A model generated the notes under the pieces. That model was not told the origin of the DNA and ran no database searches. It worked only from the letters and a program-made list of their open reading frames with translations. Shown in pieces: positions 1-5,408 of a DNA stretch of 5,408 bases. The stretch's first letter is position 1; every line of letters starts with the position of its first letter. Source of the DNA: Alphaproteobacteria bacterium (lineage in GTDB: Bacteria > Pseudomonadota > Alphaproteobacteria > Rhodospirillales > Rhodospirillaceae); assembly GCA_015228695.1 (NCBI GenBank), contig JADGDA010000180.1:1-5408 (forward strand), in the 5' to 3' direction. Both the position numbers and the translations under genes were made by a program.

Positions 1-935
1 CGATGGAAAACCATCTGGGGGAACTCTGGTCGCTGTTCGATTTCCTGCTCCCCGGTTTTCTCGGCGACGAGGCCTGGTTCCGCCGGTTTTTCCGGACTCC
101 CATCGAAAAACGCGGGGACGAGACCCGGCGCGCGGTGCTGGCCCGGCGCGTGCGCCCGTTCCTTCTCCGCCGCACCAAGGAGCAGGTGGCCGCCGATCTG
201 CCCCCGAAGACCGAAATCCTGCAAGGGGTGGAACTCGACGGCCCGCAGCGGGACCTGTACGAGGCGATCCGCCTGTCCATGCACGCCCGAATCCGCGAGG
301 AAATCGCCGAACGCGGCCTTGCGCGGAGCCGGATCACCATTCTCGACGCCCTTCTGAAGCTGCGTCAGGTGTGCTGCGATCCCAGGCTCCTGAAAACCGC
401 GAGCGGACGGAAAGGCGTTTCCTCGGCCAAGCTGCGTTCGCTGATGGACATGCTGCCGAATCTGGTGGACGAGGGGCGGCGGGTTCTCCTGTTCTCCCAA
501 TTCACCGAAATGCTGGGGCTGATCGAGGCCGAGGTGACCCGCGCGGAAATCCCCTTCGTCAAGCTGACCGGACAGACCCGCGACCGGACGACTCCGGTGG
601 ATCGGTTCCAGGCGGGGGAAATCCCTCTGTTCCTCATCAGCCTCAAGGCGGGCGGAACCGGCCTCAACCTGACGGCGGCGGATACCGTGATCCATTACGA
701 CCCGTGGTGGAATCCGGCGGTGGAGGCCCAGGCCACCGACCGGGCCCACCGCATCGGCCAAAACAAGGCGGTGTTCGTGTACAAGATGGTGGCCGTCGGC
801 ACGGTGGAGGAGAAGATGATGGAGTTGCAGGAACGTAAGCGCGCGCTGGCCAACGGCGTCTACGGCGGTTCGGCGGACGAGGCGGCCCAGCTCTCCCCCG
901 AGGACCTGGAAGCCCTGTTCGCCCCGTTGGAATAG
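1..935 (+). CDS. SNF2-family DEAD/DEAH-box helicase, C-terminal part (5' truncated by window)
   Basis: This is the C-terminal part of a SNF2/HepA-type ATP-dependent helicase or translocase, a family that moves along double-stranded DNA and remodels protein-DNA complexes. The reading frame is open from the left edge. The first visible Met (base 3) is internal: MENHLGELWSLFDFL is the stretch that follows the TGTP of helicase motif III, and the partial codon at bases 1-2 fits that Pro. Counting from this Met, the second RecA-like lobe shows motif IV (VLLFSQFTEML, 161-171), motif V (LKAGGTGLNL, 214-223), the SNF2-typical DPWWNPAVE (233-241) and motif VI with the arginine finger (DRAHRIGQ, 246-253). 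The tail ends in an acidic segment, SPEDLEALF, as is common in bacterial members. The Walker A and DEAH motifs must lie upstream, outside the window. The family call is secure, but the cellular role (RNA polymerase recycling, repair or other) cannot be told from this part. Confidence 0.95.
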   Translation, partial: MENHLGELWSLFDFLLPGFLGDEAWFRRFFRTPIEKRGDETRRAVLARRVRPFLLRRTKEQVAADLPPKTEILQGVELDGPQRDLYEAIRLSMHARIREEIAERGLARSRITILDALLKLRQVCCDPRLLKTASGRKGVSSAKLRSLMDMLPNLVDEGRRVLLFSQFTEMLGLIEAEVTRAEIPFVKLTGQTRDRTTPVDRFQAGEIPLFLISLKAGGTGLNLTAADTVIHYDPWWNPAVEAQATDRAHRIGQNKAVFVYKMVAVGTVEEKMMELQERKRALANGVYGGSADEAAQLSPEDLEALFAPLE

Positions 936-943
936 GCGCGACC

Positions 944-1498
944 ATGGGACAGACCGTGCATCTCATCCGCCATGGACAGTCCACCTACAACGCGGCCTGC
1001 GCGGTTTCCCCCTGGTCGCCTCCCCTGATCTACGACGCCCCCCTGTCCCCCCGGGGAGTGGGCGAGGTGGCGGCCCTGCGGGGAAAAGTCGCGGGGCTCG
1101 GAGTCGAGGCGGTGGTGACCTCGCCGCTGACCCGGGCGGTCCAGACGGCGTTGGGAGCCTTCGGCGACAGCGGCGTGCCGATCCTGGTGAACGCCCTGGC
1201 GCGCGAGTGCCTGGAGGCGAGCGGCGACGTCGGGCGCCCGCCCGGAGTCCTGGCGGCGGAATTCCCCATGCTGCGTTTCGATCATCTGGACGACCCGTGG
1301 TGGCACACGGCCGGAGGCGACCCGCTGGCGGTCTGCCTGGAGCCGGAAGCAACCCTGCGCGCCCGCATCGACGCCTTTCTCGCCTGGCTCCTGACCCAGC
1401 CCTTCCGCACCCTGGCCGTGATCGGTCACGGAACCTTCTTCAACCACCTGACCGGCATAAGGCTGGACAACTGCGGAATGACGACGATCAGGCTCTGA
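944..1498 (+). CDS. Histidine phosphatase family protein (phosphoglycerate mutase-like)
   Basis: This 184-residue protein has the histidine phosphatase (branch 1) fold signature. LIRHGQS at 7-13 carries the phospho-accepting His10 and Arg9. TSPLTRAVQTA (59-69) supplies a second phosphate-pocket Arg64, ARECLE holds the likely acid Glu88, and VIGHGTFFNHL carries the second catalytic His162. The family hydrolyses or transfers phosphate on sugar phosphates, nucleotides, phosphoproteins or other small molecules; the substrate cannot be named here. The middle part, RFDHLDDPWWH (111-121), is reminiscent of the FxxLxxxxxxLW stretch in plant and yeast PGM-like proteins, so a general phosphatase is more likely than glycolytic mutase; this is inference. 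No signal peptide is seen, so it is probably cytoplasmic. The ATG lies 8 bp after the helicase stop with a weak AGG at a suitable distance, which suggests cotranscription and possibly coupled translation. Length is close to that of compact family members. Confidence 0.93.
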   Translation: MGQTVHLIRHGQSTYNAACAVSPWSPPLIYDAPLSPRGVGEVAALRGKVAGLGVEAVVTSPLTRAVQTALGAFGDSGVPILVNALARECLEASGDVGRPPGVLAAEFPMLRFDHLDDPWWHTAGGDPLAVCLEPEATLRARIDAFLAWLLTQPFRTLAVIGHGTFFNHLTGIRLDNCGMTTIRL

Positions 1499-1508
1499 TA
1501 CCCCTGCC

Positions 1509-2096
1509 CTACCGGTTGCCCCCCGGCACCCAGAGCACATCGGCCTTTCCCCCGTCGTTCAGGTGGCGGGCGAGGACGAACAGGTGATCCGACAGACGGT
1601 TGACGTATTTGACTGCCAGGGGGTTGACCCCCTCGGGCTCGGCCTCGGACAGGGCGGTGATCATGCGCTCGGCCCGCCGCGAGGTGGTGCGCGCCAGATG
1701 AAGCTGCGCCGCCGCCGGAGTGCCGCCGGGAAGAATGAACGAGGTCAGGGGGGCCATGGAGTCGTTCATGGCGTCGATCTCGCGCTCCAGACGGTCGATC
1801 TGGGCCTGGACGATCCGCAGCGCCCATTCCGGGTCCGCCTCGCCTTCCTTGGGCGGGGTGCAGAGATCGGCGCCGAGGTCGAACAGATCGTTCTGAATCC
1901 GCGCCAGCATGGCGTCCGCCTCCGCGTTTCCGTCCGCCCGCGTATGCAGGCGGGCGACGCCGATGACGGCGTTGGTTTCGTCCACCGTGCCGTAGGCCTC
2001 GACCCGGATGCTGTGTTTCGCCACCCTCTCGCCGTTCCCGAGCGACGTCTGTCCCTTGTCTCCGCCGCGGGTGTAGATGCGGGTCAGTCGGACCAT
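1509..2096 (-). CDS. pduO: Cob(I)yrinic acid a,c-diamide / cob(I)alamin adenosyltransferase, PduO type
   Basis: This ATP:corrinoid adenosyltransferase transfers the 5'-deoxyadenosyl group of ATP to the reduced cobalt of a corrinoid, giving adenosylcobalamin (or its precursor) in the cytoplasm. The 195-residue protein shows the PduO/MMAB family marks in order: the N-terminal ATP-binding loop TRIYTRGGDKGQTSLGNG (5-22), VEAYGTVDETNA (32-43), FILPGGTPAAAQLHLART (120-137) leading into the Arg-rich SRRAER (139-144), and the C-terminal YVNRLSDHLFVLAR (164-177). The frame stays open upstream to an ATG at 2225, but the ATG at 2096 is chosen for three reasons: the family motif starts within five residues of it, AAGGGAG sits 8 bases upstream on the minus strand, and the extension looks non-coding. 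It is not of the unrelated CobA/CobO/BtuR fold. No other cobalamin gene is in view and I see no B12 riboswitch upstream. The gene symbol denotes the family; it does not imply a propanediol locus. Confidence 0.95.
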   Translation of the reverse strand: MVRLTRIYTRGGDKGQTSLGNGERVAKHSIRVEAYGTVDETNAVIGVARLHTRADGNAEADAMLARIQNDLFDLGADLCTPPKEGEADPEWALRIVQAQIDRLEREIDAMNDSMAPLTSFILPGGTPAAAQLHLARTTSRRAERMITALSEAEPEGVNPLAVKYVNRLSDHLFVLARHLNDGGKADVLWVPGGNR

Positions 2097-2211
2097 GTTC
2101 GAGGCTCCCTTGTCTGTGGCGGGTTTTCCCGATAGCCTTACCAAAGACCGCCACCCGCGGCATAGGGCGATTTCGCTCCCGAGCCGGCTTACTCCATTCG
2201 CGAGGCCCATC
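2097..2211. promoter_or_regulatory. Divergent control region between the adenosyltransferase gene and lptG
   Basis: This stretch lies between the adenosyltransferase start (minus strand) and the first conserved codons of lptG (plus strand). It has visibly fewer G/C third positions when read in the lptG frame (about two thirds, against nearly nine tenths in the first conserved lptG codons), which fits a mostly non-coding leader. It should hold the promoters for both genes. On the plus strand TTGTCT (2110-2115) and TAGCCT (2133-2138) are 17 bases apart, a weak match to a sigma-70 promoter. I found no better match on the minus strand. The Shine-Dalgarno of the adenosyltransferase (reverse complement AAGGGAG) lies at about 2105-2111. 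Confidence 0.45.
2116..2154. repeat. 7-bp inverted repeat GTGGCGG/CCGCCAC in the divergent control region
   Basis: GTGGCGG at 2116-2122 is matched exactly by CCGCCAC at 2148-2154, with 25 bases between. Inside the left arm's flank, GGGTTTTCCC (2121-2130) is a second short palindrome. Centre-to-centre the arms are about three helical turns apart, which could suit a dimeric or looping regulator, or the transcript could fold here. A 7-bp match in GC-rich DNA can arise by chance, and no known operator is recognised. Confidence 0.35.
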
Positions 2212-3345
2212 CTGGTCCTGAACACCTACACGGGACGGCATTTCCTGGTCGCCTTCTCCGCCGCCATCCTGACGATCATGGGATTGGTCATGCTGTTCGA
2301 CATGGTCGAACTCGTCCGCCGGAGCGCCGCCGCCGGCGTCGGGTTCGCGACGCTGGCGGGCATGGCGCTGTTGAAGATGCCCAGCATGTTCAACATCCTT
2401 CTGCCGTTCTGCGTCATGCTGGGGGCCATGGTCGTGTTCTGGCGGCTGTCGCGGAGCCACGAACTGGTGGTGATCCGCGCGTCCGGCGTCTCGGTCTGGC
2501 AATTCCTGGCTCCGGTCCTCGCCATCGCCTTCGGGATCGGAATCATCAACGTGATGGCGGTCAATCCCCTGGCCGCCGCCCTGTATTCCCGCTACGAGCA
2601 CATGCAGGGGCAACTGATCGAATCCCGTCTCGGCAGCCCCTTCACCCTCTCGGAACGGGGCATGTGGCTGCGGGAGGCCCACGACGACACCCGATTCGTG
2701 GTCCGGGCCGAGCAGGTGCACCAGGAGGACTTCACCGTCGCGATGAGCGGCATCAGCATCTTCGTCTTCGAGGGCGAGGACAAATTCCTGCGCCGGATCG
2801 AGGCCCGGTCGGGGATCATCGGCGCCCGCGCCACGACGGCGAAGGGCGCCCGGAAACTGAGCGACGACAACGTCTATGTGCTGAAGGACGTGTGGATCAT
2901 GCAGCCCGGTCTTCCGTCCGTACACCACGACTCCCTGGAGATGCCGTCCAGCCTGTCCCTCGACAGGATTCAGCAGAATTTCGCCTCACCGGAGACGATG
3001 TCGTTCTGGCGCCTCCCCATCTTCATCCGCTTTTTCGAGAAGGCCGGTTTCTCGGCCCTGAAACACAGGCTGCACTTCCTGTCGCTGGTGGCCTCGCCGC
3101 TCCTTCTGTGCGCGATGGTGCTGGTGGCGGCGGCCTTTTCCATGCGGCCGAATCAACGCTCCGGCGGCGTGCTGACGCGGATGGTCGCGGGGGTGATCGC
3201 GGGGTTCGTCCTGTTCTTCTTCTCGAAGCTCATCTACAAGCTGGGCGAGTCGGCCAGCCTGCCGGTGTGGCTGGCGGCGTGGTCGCCGCCGGTCATCATC
3301 GCCCTGCTCGGCCTCGGGGCGCTGTTCCACTACGAGGATGGGTGA
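2116..3345 (+). CDS. lptG: LPS export ABC transporter permease LptG (YjgP/YjgQ family)
   Basis: LptG is an inner-membrane permease of the LptB2FG transporter, which extracts LPS from the inner membrane and passes it to the LptC-LptA bridge. Six membrane segments fit the family: codons about 2242-2316, 2386-2445 and 2500-2580, then a periplasmic beta-rich domain (2584-3066), then 3070-3144, 3169-3240 and 3265-3327. SHELVVIRASGVS (2455-2493) is the cytoplasmic coupling helix that contacts LptB; it closely resembles SELVVMQASGFT of E. coli LptG. ERGMWLRE followed by a segment with SGISIFVFEG matches the LptG, and not the LptF, periplasmic domain. The start is unclear: the conserved part begins at VLNTYTGRHF (2215), but the nearest in-frame ATG/GTG/TTG codons lie far upstream (GTG 2116, TTG 2110, ATG 2095). 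I give GTG 2116 as the outer bound; CTG 2212, six bases after GAGG, would yield 377 residues, near the usual family length. No lptF is adjacent. Confidence 0.93.
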   Translation: MAGFPDSLTKDRHPRHRAISLPSRLTPFARPILVLNTYTGRHFLVAFSAAILTIMGLVMLFDMVELVRRSAAAGVGFATLAGMALLKMPSMFNILLPFCVMLGAMVVFWRLSRSHELVVIRASGVSVWQFLAPVLAIAFGIGIINVMAVNPLAAALYSRYEHMQGQLIESRLGSPFTLSERGMWLREAHDDTRFVVRAEQVHQEDFTVAMSGISIFVFEGEDKFLRRIEARSGIIGARATTAKGARKLSDDNVYVLKDVWIMQPGLPSVHHDSLEMPSSLSLDRIQQNFASPETMSFWRLPIFIRFFEKAGFSALKHRLHFLSLVASPLLLCAMVLVAAAFSMRPNQRSGGVLTRMVAGVIAGFVLFFFSKLIYKLGESASLPVWLAAWSPPVIIALLGLGALFHYEDG

Positions 3346-4191
3346 TCATTCCCCCACCAGCCGGTCCACCCGCCAGCGGGCGCCCGGATCGCGCCCCAGG
3401 GTCCGGCACAGAAAGGGCAGAAACCCGGCCAGCGCGCCCGGCAGGGTCCACGGGGCGTTCACCAGCGCGAGGCCGCAGCCGTTGAGGCGTCCGGGATCAT
3501 CGTCCGCCCGGATCAGCAGCTCGGCAATCAGCAACGAGCGGATGCCCGAGGCCTCCAGGGCGTCGTGGAAAGCGGCGACCGGAGCCCGGTCCTTGATGGG
3601 ATACCAAAGCATGGTGATCCCGGTCGCGAAGCGCCGATGCACGGCCTTGAGGGCGTCTGCCAGCCGTTGAGCCTCGTCCCGCTCCTCGAACGGCGGATCG
3701 ACGAGGATCAGTCCGCGCCGCTCCGGAGGGGGGAGAAAGGCCTTGACGGCGGCGTAGCCGTCCATGCGTTGCACCGAAACCCGCCGGTCATGGCGGAACA
3801 GCGCCGCCAGGGACTCCGCGTCCTCGGGATGGAGTTCCGCCAGAACCAGCCGGTCGCAGGGCCGCATCAGCGCGCGCGCCAGCAGCGGCGAGCCGGGATA
3901 GCGGCGCAGTGCGCCCCCGGTTCCGGGGTTGAGGTCGCGGACCACGTCCAGGTACGGCGAGAGGCTCGGGGGGCATTCCGGCGAGGCCAGCACCCGCCCG
4001 ATCCCGTCGCGGAATTCCCCGGTCTTGAGCGCCTGCTCGGAACCAAGATCATAGGCTCCCACTCCGGCGTGGGTGTCCAGAACGCAAAACGACTTGTCCT
4101 TGAGGGTCAGATGCCTGACGATCAGGGCAAGGGTCGCGTGCTTGAAGACGTCGGCGAAGTTGCCAGCGTGGTAGATATGGCGGTAATTCAT
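3346..4191 (-). CDS. rlmJ: 23S rRNA (adenine(2030)-N(6))-methyltransferase RlmJ
   Basis: RlmJ (YhiR) uses S-adenosylmethionine to make m6A2030 in 23S rRNA, a non-essential modification near the peptidyl transferase region placed on naked rRNA during ribosome assembly. The 281-residue length matches the E. coli enzyme (280). The N-terminal signature NYRHIYHAGNFADVFKH (2-18) is diagnostic of the family. A Rossmann-fold SAM site follows: CVLDTHAGVGAYDL (36-49) is motif I, VLAELHPED (116-124) is the acidic ribose-binding strand, and LILVDPPFE (161-169) is the catalytic DPPF motif IV of N6-adenine methyltransferases. GITMLWYPIKDR (191-202) is the next conserved block. The ATG at 4191 puts the family motif at the N-terminus; no strong Shine-Dalgarno precedes it. 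Its stop codon directly abuts the lptG stop, and its start lies 35 bp from the divergent GH17 gene. Confidence 0.96.
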   Translation of the reverse strand: MNYRHIYHAGNFADVFKHATLALIVRHLTLKDKSFCVLDTHAGVGAYDLGSEQALKTGEFRDGIGRVLASPECPPSLSPYLDVVRDLNPGTGGALRRYPGSPLLARALMRPCDRLVLAELHPEDAESLAALFRHDRRVSVQRMDGYAAVKAFLPPPERRGLILVDPPFEERDEAQRLADALKAVHRRFATGITMLWYPIKDRAPVAAFHDALEASGIRSLLIAELLIRADDDPGRLNGCGLALVNAPWTLPGALAGFLPFLCRTLGRDPGARWRVDRLVGE

Positions 4192-4226
4192 CGGCGACGT
4201 TGTACACTACGGGGAAGATCGCATCC
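4192..4226. promoter_or_regulatory. 35-bp divergent gap between rlmJ and the GH17 gene
   Basis: Only 35 bases separate the two divergent start codons, too few for two complete promoters, so at least one promoter must reach into the opposite coding region. TGTACA (4201-4206) is a perfect palindrome near the middle, and TACACT (4203-4208) resembles a -10 box on the plus strand, but without a good -35 at the right distance. TTGCCA (4160-4165) with GGTAAT (4182-4187), 16 bases apart and inside the rlmJ coding region, is another weak candidate for the GH17 gene. GGGGAAG (4211-4217) is a plausible ribosome binding site for the ATG at 4227. Confidence 0.35.
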
Positions 4227-5408
4227 ATGAAATCGGGCGTGTCCACCGTCGCCGCGTTCCTTGCGGCGCTCGTTTCGACGTTTGCGTTCTGGTGGGTCCT
4301 GGGCCGGCCGGTGTCCCTTCCCGACGTGTCGTCGCCGAAGCTTTCCTGCGCCTCGTTCGCACCCTACCTGCCCGATCAGTCGCCCCTCAACCCCTCGGAC
4401 GTCATCCCGCCGGAGGCCATCGACTCCGATCTTGCCCTGCTGTCCCCCCGTTTCGGCTGCGTGCGCACCTATGCGGTGGATCAGGGACTGCATGAGGTTC
4501 CGAGGCTCGCCCACGCCCGTGGGATGAAGATGCTGCTCGGGGCCTGGATATCCGGCAATCCGCCCCTCGACACGATGCAGACCGACCGGGCGCTGGCCCT
4601 CGCCAAGGCCTATCCCGACACGGTCAGGGCCATCGTCGTCGGCAACGAGACCCTCCTGCGCGGAGAACTGCCCGCGTCCCGGCTGGGCGAGATTCTCCGC
4701 GACGTGCGCCGACGGAGCCCGGTGCCGGTCACCTACGCCGACGTCTGGGAGTTCTGGCTGCGCAACCCCGAACTGGCCCGGGATGTGGACTTCATCACCA
4801 TTCACATCCTCCCGTTCTGGGAGGACGAGCCGATGTCGGTGGACGACGCGCTGGCCCATGTGGAGCGGATTCTGGCCAAGGTCGAGCGCGCCTTTCCCGA
4901 CAAGAAAATCCTGATCGGCGAGGTCGGCTGGCCCAGCGCCGGGCGCATGCGCGGTCCGGCCGAGCCCGGCCGGGTCAATCAGGCCCGGTTCATCCGCCAG
5001 TTCGTGACCCTGGCCGAGGCCAGAAAGGTGGATTACAACCTGATCGAAGCCCTGGACCAGCCCTGGAAACGGGTGCTCGAAGGGACGGTGGGCGGCTATT
5101 GGGGGCTTTACGACGTCGACCGGGACCCCAAATTCCCTTTGACCGGCCCGTTGAGCGAGCATCCCCATTGGCTCCTTCAGTTCGCCGCCTCGGCCGCGCT
5201 GGGCATCGTCCTGCTGCTCGGGGCGGGACGGCCGATCGGGTGGAGGTCCTGCTTTGCCGCCCTGGCGGCCGGCACCATCGTGCTCCTCCAGGCCGAGCAG
5301 ATCGGCACCATGGCCGTGTCGGCGGTCCACTGGCTGGCGGGGGGGGCGACCTGGGTTCTTTCCGCCACGACGGCTTGGTTGTTGCTGGCGTCTCCGGGAT
5401 CGAGCCCG
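4227..5408 (+). CDS. Membrane-anchored glycoside hydrolase family 17 protein (beta-1,3-glucanase / glucanosyltransferase-like), 3' truncated by window
   Basis: The frame is open for 394 codons from the ATG at 4227 to the window end, with no stop. A hydrophobic segment at about 8-26 is a signal anchor or signal peptide. The catalytic domain (about 40-310) has GH17 features: CVRTYAVDQGLHEVPRLAHARGM resembles the first strands of the barrel, VVGNETLLRGE (137-147) holds the presumed acid/base Glu141 after GN, and ILIGEVGWPSAG (228-239) holds the presumed nucleophile Glu232 in the family's EVGWPS block. Family members cleave or transfer beta-1,3-glucan chains. Three hydrophobic stretches follow (about 314-332, 341-355 and 374-388), so the protein appears to have an N-terminal anchor, a periplasmic enzyme domain and a C-terminal membrane bundle. 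Similar GH17 proteins of proteobacteria are often annotated as beta-glucan synthase-like and linked to periplasmic or cyclic glucans; that role here is inference. It starts 35 bp from divergent rlmJ. Confidence 0.9.
   Translation, partial: MKSGVSTVAAFLAALVSTFAFWWVLGRPVSLPDVSSPKLSCASFAPYLPDQSPLNPSDVIPPEAIDSDLALLSPRFGCVRTYAVDQGLHEVPRLAHARGMKMLLGAWISGNPPLDTMQTDRALALAKAYPDTVRAIVVGNETLLRGELPASRLGEILRDVRRRSPVPVTYADVWEFWLRNPELARDVDFITIHILPFWEDEPMSVDDALAHVERILAKVERAFPDKKILIGEVGWPSAGRMRGPAEPGRVNQARFIRQFVTLAEARKVDYNLIEALDQPWKRVLEGTVGGYWGLYDVDRDPKFPLTGPLSEHPHWLLQFAASAALGIVLLLGAGRPIGWRSCFAALAAGTIVLLQAEQIGTMAVSAVHWLAGGATWVLSATTAWLLLASPGSSP

Noticed and set aside
860..1540. A 226-codon open frame on the minus strand opposite the histidine phosphatase
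   Set aside because: It overlaps three real genes, shows no domain features, and the plus-strand phosphatase motifs are complete.
2097..2211. A cobalamin riboswitch upstream of the adenosyltransferase gene
   Set aside because: I looked for the B12 box and the core elements on the minus strand and did not find them; the region is also short for this riboswitch class.
2097..2225. A longer adenosyltransferase beginning at the ATG at 2225
   Set aside because: The extra 43 residues show no family similarity, and a good Shine-Dalgarno (AAGGGAG) directly precedes the ATG at 2096.
1426..2928. A 500-codon open frame on the minus strand crossing the adenosyltransferase gene and half of lptG
   Set aside because: It runs in a different frame from the recognised adenosyltransferase and antisense to lptG. 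Its product is rich in His, Arg, Gly, Asp and Gln without any family motif, as expected of a shadow frame in GC-rich DNA.
2664..3485. A 273-codon plus-strand open frame inside lptG running into rlmJ
   Set aside because: It is a frame-shifted reading of lptG with Arg/Gly/Pro-rich composition and no hydrophobic segments or motif.
4188..5330. A 380-codon open frame on the minus strand opposite the GH17 gene
   Set aside because: Its product is low-complexity and has no recognisable motif, while the plus strand encodes intact GH17 catalytic motifs over the same region.

Overview
The window is GC-rich bacterial chromosome (by eye about two thirds G+C, with G or C at most third codon positions), packed with genes and with almost no intergenic space. 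The gene content fits a Gram-negative proteobacterium: an LPS-export permease (LptG), the 23S rRNA methyltransferase RlmJ, a PduO-type corrinoid adenosyltransferase and a membrane-anchored GH17 glucanase or glucanosyltransferase. An alphaproteobacterium, perhaps of the Rhodospirillales, is my best guess from composition and gene mix; this is inference, because no rRNA or other marker is present.

Layout, left to right: (1) the C-terminal part of a SNF2-family helicase (+), cut by the left edge; (2) a histidine phosphatase (+) starting 8 bp later, probably in the same transcript; (3) a PduO-type cob(I)alamin adenosyltransferase (-), converging on the phosphatase with a 10-bp gap; (4) an LptG-family permease (+), divergent from the adenosyltransferase across about 115 bp that hold an inverted repeat and a puzzling lptG start; (5) rlmJ (-), whose stop codon directly abuts the lptG stop; (6) a GH17 glycoside hydrolase with membrane segments (+), divergent from rlmJ across 35 bp and cut by the right edge. 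That last gene stays open to the window end, so a search for ORFs closed by a stop codon would miss it.

Apart from the first two genes, neighbouring genes alternate in strand, so the window is a set of single-gene units and not one pathway operon. lptG and the GH17 protein both concern the cell envelope (LPS transport and periplasmic glucan processing), but nothing in the sequence shows that they are co-regulated. I found no tRNA, rRNA, CRISPR array, insertion sequence, prophage gene or convincing intrinsic terminator. I do not see a new multi-gene system here. The points most worth a second look are the lptG start with its divergent control region, the isolated lptG without lptF, and the GH17 membrane protein.
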